From: Chamaecyparis obtusa
Taxonomy: Eukaryota; Streptophyta; Pinopsida; Cupressales; Cupressaceae
Length of the DNA: 64,000 nt
Direction of reading: 5' to 3'
Assembly (NCBI GenBank): GCA_027943335.1
Contig: BSBK01006031.1
Span: forward strand, 311,001 to 375,000
In this document: one piece after another, positions 36,494-46,645 of the stretch
How the letters are laid out: each line of letters opens with the position of its first letter
How positions within the stretch are numbered: the first letter of the stretch is position 1
The notes under the pieces: generated by a model
What the model was told of the DNA's origin: nothing
Database searches by the model: none
Seen by the model: the letters and a program-made list of their open reading frames with translations, nothing else
Translations under genes and position numbers: made by a program

Positions 36494-36514
36494 TTAAAAA
36501 TTATTTCTAAGGTT

Positions 36515-37928
36515 TTCTACCTACCTACTGCAATATCCCTTGTAGCCCTTCTTGATCTCCTGGCATGTTCTATAGACCTACCTCTGGGTGTTTCCAAACC
36601 CACATCAGCTTTCTTGAATTTGGGTTTCTTCTTTTGGGTTTTCCATTCACCATCATTGTCCCCACTGTGCTCTTCACCCAGGGATCTAGGTGAAGAGGGG
36701 TAGTTCCACTCCTCCGGATAAGGGGGGATCTTTGTAGTAGCCTTAGGGGACTTTAGTGAGAGTGAGACCACAATGGTAGGCTACTCCAACTCATGAGGAC
36801 CAACCACATTTGATGTTGGGGTAATCACCAGGAGATTCATAGGTTCCTTCGCCATAGCCACGGTGGGGCATTTTGTATCTTTAGGCTTGGTGAGCACCTC
36901 ATTGTTCCCCAGATGGGTAATAATCTCCCCTTCTTCCACCTCTAGGTTTATTAGCACTTCACTCATCAGGGGGGACTGGCCTTTTCCACCTCTTCACCTG
37001 CATAAGACATGGGGGGGTCCTCAGAAGTACCCTTATCCTTATTTTTGAGACTTGCTCCATGCAAAGAGGATTCACAGGCTTCTCTAGTGTGGCCCTTGGA
37101 TTCACATTTCTAGTAGAAGGGAGTGGAATTATCATAAACCAGAGCTTGGGTCCATCTATTGAACTTAGATTTCAAGATTACAAAGTTGGGAAGGGTTTTG
37201 TTAAGAGTAGCATTAACATAGAATATCATAAACACCAACCTGGACTTAGATTGGGTCACCTGATCTACCATAACAAAGGTTCCAAAGGAGTCACCAATTT
37301 ATCTAAATACCTATTCATCCTAGTATTCAAGCACTAGTCTTGGGAGGTGCACCCAAAATAGTGCCATTGTACTCAACTTAGTTGTAGGGTTGAACCTAGG
37401 TTTCCACTTTTCTAGAGCAAGGAAGTGATTTTTGTAGACCCAAGAGGCCGACAAAATAGAGGCCAGATCCTCCAGAGTTTTGAAGTTGAAAAGGAAGAGC
37501 CCACTTGGCATAGATGAAACCAAGACAGACCCCTTGATCTTCCATTGTTTAGCAACCCATTTTCTCACCATCTCAATGGTAGGTCTAAAGTTGAAGAACC
37601 AACCCACCAACACCAACTAAAATTCAGCCATAGTCCTATTCACCACATAATTGGGAAGAGTTTAGAACCTTTGTTAGTTTGGATGAAGTTGACAAGGAGC
37701 GATTCTAGAGTGTTCTAAGCCTCACCAACAAGAGCGACTTTCCAATTAATTTTTGGTGAGGATAGAGGGGAAGCGACAGAAGAGGACACCCAGTGGCTTC
37801 CCTCTTTTGACTCTTTCATTGACTGCACCATGCCAGAGGTAGTAGTATTTGGATTGGCATGGGGTCCATCTTGGGGCCCCACACGGGAGGAAGATTCCCC
37901 CCCCAGGAGAGGCGAGCATGGAATTCAA
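36515..37928 (-). pseudogene. LINE ORF1: DUF4283 domain and zinc knuckle
   Basis: The minus-strand frame 37616-37320 (VGWFFNFRPTIEMVRKWVAK, then LFLFNFKTLEDLASIL and KPRFNPTTKL) is a DUF4283 domain, the N-terminal RNA-binding-like module of plant LINE ORF1. An upstream methionine at 37928 begins a leader that reaches it after frame breaks. A CCHC knuckle follows at about 37073-37116, reading KCESKGHTREAC, in which the first Cys position is Tyr and a TAG stop lies inside the motif. A basic, arginine-rich tail ends at 36515. ORF1 coats the LINE RNA. The knuckle is damaged here and the frame is broken several times. Confidence 0.8.
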
Positions 37929-37980
37929 AGGTTTGAGCAGGAAGTTACAGAGTGGGAACTAATCTCAAGGAGCCTAGTTA

Positions 37981-38304
37981 ATTTCTATTACAAATATATT
38001 AAGTAAACTATGAGTATCACTTTAAAAGGGTTTCAAGGAGTTCAAATCTTTATGTAGTAGACATGATCAAGCTAACCATTTACATAAATTCAGAGCTAGG
38101 TTAACTTAAGATTTTAAAATAGCATGAGCCTATTACAAGGAAAAAGTATAGCTTGTGGGGTCTTAATAAATAAAATAATGTCATGCTAGCATGAGAGGTC
38201 AATGATTTACTCTCAGATCATTTCCAAATCTTTGCTAAATGGGATACTTTTCTAAAAAAAGGGAATTTTATGTGTGTGCTCTTGATTGAAATTTAATACA
38301 CTAG
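37981..38304 (+). other. Interior of the outer element, nothing readable
   Basis: AT-rich DNA between the LINE 5' end and the unrecognised protein. No motif seen. Confidence 0.4.
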
Positions 38305-40365
38305 GTGGTGAATTGCTTATTAAAGATAGTTCCAGTTGTTAAACATCCTCATATTCATAGAGCATCCATAATTTTCAAAGTTGTAGTGATAGAGAGTGTT
38401 GAAACTATTAGATACAGAAAAGAAGTTCAAAGTCTACCATACAAAAAGATGGCAGAACAAGGGTCCCCTAAGGTCATCAAAGTACCAGCTAAAAGCATGT
38501 TGTCAAGAACAAAGAGGTGAATATATATGTCATAGAGTGGGTGAAGCTCTTCCCTGGGACTTTAAATTTACAATCATCAAATGCCTATGAACGGAAGGAC
38601 CCATATGCATTATGTCGAGATGTTATCTCCCCTAGAACCACTAGTTAAGAGCTATTTATGTTCTTTTACAACAATATATTGAGAGGCCCACCTATTTCAA
38701 ATCCTTGGGATAGAAATTTGAGTAAATTCAGAGTGCCAGAGGTATTTTTGAATGTTTACTTAATGAAAGATTTGATTGAATCTTATAATCTTGTAACACA
38801 AGTTTTTCATAAAAATAAAAATCAATTCTTTGCGTGTTAGACAAAATAACATTTATTCAAGAATTTGACCTTCAGGGACCTATGAGCATCAACATTGACC
38901 TAGTAGTGGAAGAAGCATTGTTCAAAACACAAAGGAGCTACTATACTGTGAGGGTTATGAAGAAATGTATCCCTAGAGAGAGGAAGGAAGAAGGAGCATT
39001 TCCAAAGAAGGTGACAGGCATGATCGATATTGAGCTTTTCTTTCCTTACTTCTAGTATACCATTTATGGTTTACATAAGGTCATTGGACTAGATGGGGGA
39101 TTGATAGTGACCCCATATATATATATCATGGAAACTAATGTCCAGGACCTATACACAAAAAAAGAGTTTGATTATGTGGGCCACATAATCAATGTATTTC
39201 ATAATGAGCTAGTGACGGCTAACACTGCTTTGAGAAATTTTTGGTTCACCCACTATTCTATGTTGATGCACTTGGTCGTGTATTGCAACATCAACTATAT
39301 CAATCTAGAACTCATCAATGAGACTAAAAATGAATGATGGATTGTTCGACTACAAGTTTGGAATAGGTTATGGGATAAAACTTACCATTTATCTAATTCC
39401 ATTGCTTTTTATAGTGACTTTGTATCTCCAATTATGAGCTTGTTAGGTATTGAAAGGGACATGTTTCCCCTAGTTGTTAGAAAACTGCTTAGACCCCATG
39501 TATTTGACAATGAGATTCAACAAAACTAGGTTGACGTGTTCATGTTTAAGAATTTTTTTGTCATTATATTATATGCATGCCCACAAACTCCTTACATATT
39601 TCCCAATTATGTCCCAGAAAGATTGGGAATAATTGAATTCCTATAGTAATTTATTATGATGTATAGGGAGCATCTAGTCCCTAAAAGGCATAAGGGAACC
39701 TTTCTTCCAAGAAGGTTCCAAATAGGAGACTTCTCAATAGAAAAGGATACTACTGACCAAATCCATGAATTTCCAAGACATTTCAGACTTCCATCAGCTA
39801 ATCTTAGGATGTATGACCTTGAGGACTTTATTATAGGAGTACTAAGAGAAATGAGAAACCATAATTTAGCTCCCAATCAGCCCATGGAAGAGGAGGATTC
39901 CATTAGGAATATTCTTGATGAAGATATATATTAGGAGAGATCCCTAAAATGGTAGAACATTATAAGGGTAGAAGAAGAGTTGAAGAAGGAAGACCCTACT
40001 TTCATAGGTTTGTTCCCTAATCTCTTGTATATGCCTAGGATTGCTAAACATTTAGAAAATTATGAGGATATCATATCAAAACTACTACAAATCCCTGAGA
40101 ACAAAGAAGAGGACATAGTAATCCCTAAAGAGGTTGAGCTTGATGTGGTGTTTATGGTAGAAATAGAACAAGAAAAGCCATCCACATCAGGGAAGGGGCC
40201 AATAAAGAAACATAAATTGATGATTGTCCTAGAAAAGCCAAGACAAAAAGAAGTGCAGATCTTGCCAGGTACTAGGCAACATTTTGTTGGCACAAGGTAT
40301 CATTTTCTTACTTCACAGGTAGATGAGGGTGATAATGCCCTTAATGAATTAGAATGGGTTGTAAC
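38305..40365 (+). pseudogene. Unrecognised outer-element protein, part 1
   Basis: From 38834 one register runs to 40365 and is broken only by about six stops, mostly TAG. Upstream frames (38305-38520, 38658-38840) appear to be its N-terminal part after frame changes. The second holds RGPPISNPWDRNLSKFRVP, shared with 8052-8372. Further on I can see YGLHKVIGLDGG, an aromatic-rich NFWFTHYSMLMHLVVYCN, LPSANLRMYDLEDFI and an acidic, lysine-rich stretch (40085-40260). No RT, integrase, protease, zinc knuckle or known DNA-binding motif is visible, and I cannot name the family. Codon-level continuity over more than 500 codons shows that it once encoded a protein. It is cut at 40365 by a solo LTR. Confidence 0.6.
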
Positions 40366-41459
40366 TGTATGCACCCTAAAATGGTCGCCTAGACTTTGGG
40401 CCCCATTTCTACAATTTATCAAATCCCTGAATCAATATTTTCAAAAATCAACAATATCAATTATATCAATTTCCTTGATCAAATCATAATTAATTCGATA
40501 TTTCCTAAGGTTTGAGCCTTATTTAATTTAAAAGAGAAAAGAAATAAAAATAAAAATCTTATTTAATTAAGAGAACATGCTCCTTTTTAATTAATTAAAA
40601 ATCTCTTTTAATTAAATAATAAAATTGCTTTATCCTAAGTCTTTATTTATTCAAAAGGAATATTTCCTCCCGTTTTATTTAAATAAAAAAGCTCCCACTT
40701 TTCCTCTTATCCTAAGTTGCACAAATAAAGCATTATTCTTATTTTATAAAAAGAGAAAAAGCACTTTTTGTCTCATATGGACACAAAAGTCAACTCTTAT
40801 TTTCTCATTGGAGGATATTTGTGCACACGGATTGCTCCTCTTTTAAGCTCCACCATTGATTAAATCTTTTGCCTCTTAATCTCCATGGTCCATTGATTTT
40901 TCACCTCCTATAAAAGAAGAGCTCTCTTCCTCATTTACACACAATATATCCATCTTTTTATGCTAATGTTATGCTGCAGGTTTTCTAGGTCATTTGGAGC
41001 TCTTTGAAGACATTCTACATTCAAGCTTTGAAGACTTGTTATTGCATTTCATTGTAGTTGCATATTTCCTTTCTTAGTTGCATTATCATGGCATATTAGC
41101 TTAGATTTCCTTTTATGCAATAGATTAATCTCACATAGTCTAAATAGGAAGGATTTTTAATACTTGTTCTTTCCTTTCATAGCATAGCTTGCATTTCCAT
41201 TTCATAGATTAGCTTGCATTGCATTGCATTCATTTGGATTCTTGGAGATATTGGCATTCTTGCCCTTGTCTTCACTTGAATCTCTCATTGTGTGGTTGAC
41301 TAGCAAGGTCACAAGCTTGTAGCTCTAGCTGAGAGTAAATACATCATAGTCCCTTGCAACTCCATGCATAGAGAGCTATGAGCCGCTTTGTGAGGCCTCA
41401 TTCTTGAGCAACCTTGCATGTAATGGTTCATAGAAGTGTGGTCATTTTTCTACCATACA
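40366..41459. mobile_element. Solo LTR, 1,094 bases
   Basis: It begins TGTATGCACCC and ends ACCATACA (TG...CA), between gtaac (40361-40365) and ataac (41460-41464), a 4-of-5 target duplication. Removing it with one target copy restores the register of the surrounding protein (frame before 40365 to frame after 41465). A TATA box is inside. No internal coding or primer site adjoins it, so it is the product of LTR-LTR recombination. Confidence 0.85.
40908..40916 (+). promoter_or_regulatory. TATA box in the solo LTR
   Basis: ctataaaag is followed by a pyrimidine-rich stretch (ctctcttcctc), a typical LTR core promoter. It fixes the LTR's own orientation as plus. Confidence 0.55.
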
Positions 41460-41943
41460 ATAACTAGATTGGATGGAAAGGTCATTCAAGATAAAGATTT
41501 TATAGATGATGATGAATTCATCAAGTTTGATGAATTTAAAAGTTTTCCCTTTAGAGTGAAGAAAAATGAGTTGACACTTTCTTTAAAACTAGGGGAGTCA
41601 TAAGAAAAGACTGTTGAATTAGTTGAGAAATTACAAGCTTATGATCCTAGCAGTGAAACACTAACTATAGAGGAGGATAGAGACCTTGTTAAAAGAAGTG
41701 GTATGTTACTAGTTCCTAGATGGGACTTGGATTCCTCTTTCTTGATTGACCAAATCAAAAGACAAGATAAATTTTTAGCCTATGAGTCTTTTAGCCCAGA
41801 TCGACTACAAAGATGGTAGGGATTTAATATGGACACCAAGACACTAATAATATGGTGTGTGGCTCCTTAGTAGAGAAAGCCCATATTGGTGGATATCCAG
41901 GACACAACACAAGGCAGCCAGTTGATATGAAGGTTGTGGTATA
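41460..41943 (+). pseudogene. Unrecognised outer-element protein, part 2
   Basis: This is the continuation in register of part 1: LDGKVIQDKDFIDDDEFIKF, FPFRVKKNELTLSLKLGES, RSGMLLVPRWDLDSSFLIDQ and RLQRW, then several stops (TAG, TAG, TGA) before the gypsy insertion at 41944. It is acidic and hydrophilic, without a recognised domain. The amino-acid style is uniform with parts 1 and 3. Confidence 0.55.
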
Positions 41944-42216
41944 TGCCATGCCCAAAAAGTGAGAAAAACACAACTACAAATTTTTTCTAAATCCTACTAA
42001 CAAACTACAACATACCAATAGATGCTACTAAGAAGTGAAACACTAACTAGCACAAGACTCTATGTGCACATATAATAGTACAGAGAGAAAATAGATGACT
42101 AGAAGTTATGAAGAGTCTAACAACACCCTAAGGGTCAAACCATAGAAGGTTGACCAATTTTTACCTAAAGTCAAACTTCATTAAAGAGCTCCAAACTATA
42201 CTACAGGATTCCCTAG
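41944..42216 (-). repeat. Gypsy LTR fragment 0
   Basis: It matches the first 273 bases of the LTR at 42553 and stops at ttccctag (42209-42216), where it is joined to the gag leader. The same 8 bases occur in both parent sequences. Confidence 0.8.
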
Positions 42217-42549
42217 CTGAGGACCCATGTCCTTCTATACCCTATTGTACATTCTAAGGTACAACTAGAGGCATACAATCAAGAATAAGTCATGTAAGGT
42301 TCTGAAAAGCCTCAAGTAATTATGCATTTGTATTGAGAGGTGGTTTGGGAGGTGGACCTTGGTCCTCTTCTCGAACCTCAACCTCTGGTTATACCTCTTC
42401 TTGAGATAATGAGATATGCCTACGTCCACATCCATGTCCATGAGCTAATCAAGTGAGTGGACGCATCCTACACATATAACAACACAAAAGTGTAGTAACT
42501 ATGAATCAGGTTAGGTTCCCAAAGTTAACTAAACCGAGCTCTGATACGA
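42217..42549 (-). other. Gypsy gag leader scrap with primer site
   Basis: It matches 46300-46642 and 55205-55537. It ends with gctctgatacga (42538-42549), the minus-strand primer site with one mismatch, three bases before the LTR start at 42553. Confidence 0.8.
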
Positions 42550-42552
42550 AAG

Positions 42553-44352
42553 TGTCATGCCCAAAAAGTGAGCAAAACACAGCTACAATTTTTTTTTCTA
42601 AATCATACTAAATAACTACAACATACCAACAGATGCTACTAAGAAATGAAACACTAACAAGCACAAGACTCTACGTGCAGGCATAACGGTATAGAGAGAA
42701 AATAGATGACTAGAAGTAATAAAGAGTCTAACAACACCCTAAGGGTCAAACCATATAAGGTTGACCAAGTTTAACCAAAATTCAAACTTCACTGAACAAC
42801 TCCAAACTATACTGCAAGGTTCCCTAGACTACAAGCTTCGACTGACACACAAATTGAGATAGTTGACCAAAAGTCACCATGCACCGAAGTACATGCAACC
42901 AAGATAAAAGGAAGCAAAACACATCTAGGAATACTTGGGTATGCAAACTAAGGTATTTGACCAAGGTTTGACCAAAAAGTCAACTATGCCCTAATATGAC
43001 CTACAAGGTTCTACTATGGTTAAAACATGCCAAGGTAAGGTTCATGCACACAAACCGAGGTGATATACAGGGTTTGACTATGTTGACAGAAAAGTCAACC
43101 ATGCATGAAATGGGCCTTCTACAAATATCTAAGGTTTACATCATAATAGGAAGGGGGATTGTACACGCAAACCAAGGTTCTTGTGAAGGTTTGACAAAAG
43201 TTGACCAAAAGTTAACTATGCACAACAAGCGGCCTTCAAGTCTAAAGAGGTCATCAAGACCCTAGACGAGGATATAGGGGAACAATAAAAAGACATCGAT
43301 ATCTACTGAATTAAATATCCGATAAATTAATAATTATACCTTTAATAAAATAAATCTATTCTATTAAGAGTGTCAACTAAAATAGTCAATGTGAAACTCT
43401 TTTAACATTTACATAAACTCTACTATCTTAATCTAACCCTATCTAATAGACCATAACAAAATGAAACGTTATTAACTAAAAAAAAATCTATTTAAATAAA
43501 ATACAATTCTATTTAACTAAACATTTATAAGTTAAATCCATATTATACCAAACCCAATATGCCATTATTTTTTTTTAAAACAACAATAGTAACAACATAA
43601 AATTGCATCTAGAATTCTATTTTATACTAACTATATTTAATAATGATAAATCTTAAATAAAACTAAATTTCAAAATAAAACCCCTTATAACATAATCATA
43701 TTTTTAAATAAATTATTCTATGGATAAAGAAATATAAATTTAATTTTAAAACCTTATAAAATAATTTAGATTAACAACTTATATTATTAAAATCATAATT
43801 TTAAAATAAAATAAAATAAACTTAAAATAATAAATTTAAACTTTTTAAAATTTCATTTATTTTTCCCTTAACCCCCAACGCTGTGCGCACAAGGGCAAGG
43901 GAACAACTAGGGAGGAGCTATGCATGTGCACACACAGTGCAAAATGACAGTGGTGGTTAAAACAGAGAGGAGAGGAAGGGTGCGCGGATGCACGTGCTCC
44001 TCTCGCCACCACTATGTATGTAGTGGTTGCGCGAGGGGCAAGCACCGCTGGCCCCTGCTGCCCCACCTCTGCATTGGGTTGGGGTTAGGGCTTCGCCCCC
44101 CCACCCTTTGCATGTTTTGTTTTAATTAATACATGCATCCATCACTTAAAAAAGGTAGATATTAAATTTATTTAAAATAAAAATTTAAATAAATCAATAA
44201 AGTTTATATTTTATTTATACTCAATTAATAATTTTAAATATAAATAAATTATTTAATTACTAGTGAAATATTAACTTTGAAAATGTAAAAAATGATTATT
44301 TAGAGTAAATATTTCAAAATTTTAATTGCATAGTTAAATTCCTATGCGTTGG
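42553..44352 (-). repeat. Gypsy LTR 1, truncated
   Basis: It starts TGTCATGCCCAAAAAGTGAG and follows LTR 2 for about 1.8 kb. It stops at 'gttgg' and is fused to protease-region sequence. It contains a GC-rich block (43862-44112). The open frames in that block are not genes. Confidence 0.82.
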
Positions 44353-46645
44353 TGATAGCAAACATCTAACATCCCTTCCACATACTTCACTTAAGCTGCA
44401 TAGAAAAGATCATATGAAGGGATATAGACCTCTAGATCCCAAATATCATAATAGCATTGCCATCATCATCCAAGCATATGACCAACTTCTTACAACAATC
44501 TAGTTTGGCCTTGTGAGCATATAGCCAATCCATGCCAAGAACTAGTCCATAAGATCCAAGAAGTGTAACTGTGAGGTTTGCTAAGGTGGTCAAACTACTA
44601 ATCTGAATCAAGCACTCCCTAACCATCGAGGAAACTGATACTCTAGCTCCTTGAAGCTAACTCAACTTCCCACCTAACATCATGCCTAGCTGCCACTAGC
44701 CCACAATGTTCCATGACCAATGGAGAAACAAAGGAGTTAGTAGCTCTAGTATAAAAAAGGATAGACTCTGTGTCCCTTTGATCATACATGATGCCTCGAT
44801 GAATGTGGCCCGATGTTCTTCCTAGAAGTTGTCTACCATTGTAAAAACTCTATGGGAATGGCCCATGTCCCCAACTGTAGGTTTAGAGATCACTGCCTGC
44901 TAGCTTCCCTTCTGAGGGCATTCCTTGGAAATGTGCCCCATGGAACCACAAGTATAACATGGTCCTTGATTCTGAACCTAAATACCATAAGGTCTAGACT
45001 ACTAAGTGTTGACTTGGTGGTCAGCACCTCCTTGGAGATTCGTGACATGGCTTAACTACCTCCCATGGATTGGGTTAAATCTGGCATTTGTATCGGGCAT
45101 TGATAGTTCGAGCTTTTGGTGCAACAGCAAATGATTCCAAAAATTGGTATCAGAGCCTTGGGTCATGGGTTTGAGTCTCCCTTCAGTGGGTGTTGAAGGC
45201 TTAGTTGGTGCTAAGGGGGAGATTGTTGACTTGGTGGTTAGCACCTCCTTGGAGATTCGTGACATGGCTTAACCGCCTCTTGTGGATCAGGTTAAATCTA
45301 GCATTTGTATCAGGCGTTGATAGTTTGAGCTTTTGGTGCAACAAAAAATGATTCCAACACTAAGATCCTCCTGTCTATGTAGACCCACTATATCCCCCTT
45401 TATAGGGTTGTTGTCATTGTGTTGGGGGTGTATAAGGGGCTTGAGATTTCTATCTCTTAGAACCCTGATAATTCCACTTCTTGGGCTTCGAGCCTTGTTG
45501 TCCCTGAGGTGGTTTCAGTTCCTAACTCTATTGATACTATTGCTACTACTGAGGTTGTGAGACTTTGAAATTCCCTAAATTTTTCCTATGATTCCCTTTC
45601 CAAGGGGGGTGCTGATAGCTAGAATTCTGAGGTGCGGAATTGAGCTACTGAGATCCCTTAATGACCTCCTCTGCAACTAAGGCTCTATCACAAGTAAATC
45701 TTAAGTCTCCTAGCAGTACCATCCATACCATGCCAAAAATAGAGGGGTGCAACCCCTTGATGAATAGATTCACCTACAACTTCTTGTCCCTTATGTACAC
45801 GACATAAGGAAGGAGATCAATGAACTCTCCCTTGTACTGGGCCAGTGAAAGTCCCCTCTATTGTAGATCATGAAAATCATCTATACGACACTGTCTAAAC
45901 TTCTCAGAGAGGTATTTGGCCCTAAAGATCTGGAGAAAGGTCTCCCATGTTAAGGTGTCTATAACTAGATGACCCTTGAACTCCTCATATTTCCACCATG
46001 TGGAAGCTCCATCTCTAAGAAGGTGAATGGAAAAATGTGCTTTAAGGTCACTCTCATATGAGCGTAACCCAAAACAATGCTCAAGGCTTGAAAGATAAGA
46101 CTCAACCTTTGTTGCATCTGTAGAACCCAAAAATAGTGACTATTGAAGCCGCATCAACTCTCTAATCTAATCACCTACATCAGGAGGTGGTCTCTCATAT
46201 CTGTGAACCTCATCTCTGGGTGGAGGCTCTTGTTCCCTCATGGACCCAATTTCTTGCTCTTCCTGAACCTCTACGAATCTAGGAAGAGGACTCCTACTTC
46301 ATTCCCTAGCTGGTGACCAAAATCCTTTTGTACCCTATTGTACATTCTAAGGTACAACCAAAGGCATACGATCAAGAATAAGTCCTGCAAGGTTCTGAAA
46401 AGCCTGAAGTAATTTTGTATTTGCATTGAGAGGTGGTTCGGGAGGTGGAACTTGGTCCTCTTCTCGAACCTCAACCTTTGGCTATACCTCTTCCCAAGAT
46501 AATGAGATACGCCTATGTCCACGTCTGTGTCCATGAGCTAATCGGGCGAGTGGAGGCATCCTACACACATAACAACACAAAAGTTTAGCAACTAGGAAGC
46601 AGGTGAGGTTCCCAAAGTTAACTAAACTGGGCTCTGATACCAAAG
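44353..46645 (-). pseudogene. Partial gypsy interior: protease, zinc knuckle, gag
   Basis: On the minus strand, from high to low coordinates: a primer site (46631-46642); a gag capsid segment with an intact 90-codon frame (46130-45858, TKVESYLSSLEHCF and STWWKYEEFKGHL, Retrotrans_gag family); the zinc knuckle CYTCGSMGHISKECP (about 44962-44914); and a retropepsin relic with YTRATNSFVS near 44745, where the catalytic Asp of DTGA is Tyr and the Gly is Arg. DWLYAHKAKLDC ends the readable part near 44480. RT and everything after it are deleted. A 353-base TRIM is inserted at 45007 between zinc knuckle and gag. Confidence 0.82.
45007..45359 (+). mobile_element. TRIM, complete, 353 bases
   Basis: Two 136-base LTRs (45007-45142 and 45224-45359) start TGTTGACTTGG and end CCAACA (right) or CCAAAA (left). 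They match at about 89%, almost all differences being transitions. The 81-base interior holds only a primer site (TGGTATCAGAGCC, 45145-45157) and a polypurine tract (aagggggagat, 45213-45223). Both flanks are ctaag (45002-45006 and 45360-45364), a perfect target duplication. The sister gypsy copy has the unoccupied site (ctagactactaagatcct) at about 54245-54262. It encodes nothing and must borrow enzymes. Orientation is given by the primer site. Confidence 0.96.

Larger units (their letters stand above)
19492..37980 (-). mobile_element. LINE (plant L1 type), split by two insertions
   Basis: Reading from 37980 downwards the minus strand gives the order of a complete plant L1-type LINE: ORF1 with a DUF4283 domain and zinc knuckle; ORF2 with endonuclease, endonuclease-RT linker, reverse transcriptase, zf-RVT and RNase H. 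It is present in three blocks (34948-37980, 25182-27214, 19492-20190). The gaps are a copia element and a 5-kb GRAS-bearing segment. All blocks carry stops and frameshifts, so the copy is dead. No poly(A) is visible at 19492, where the plant-mobile-domain unit begins. Confidence 0.85.

Noticed and set aside
35034..37337. Plus-strand frames of 61-143 codons
   Set aside because: They lie antisense to LINE ORF1, endonuclease and RT sequence, which is clearly coding on the minus strand.
43857..44129. Overlapping open frames on both strands in the GC-rich LTR islands (also 47938-48273 and 56486-56835)
   Set aside because: A GC-rich island has few stops. The frames differ between LTR copies and show no domain.
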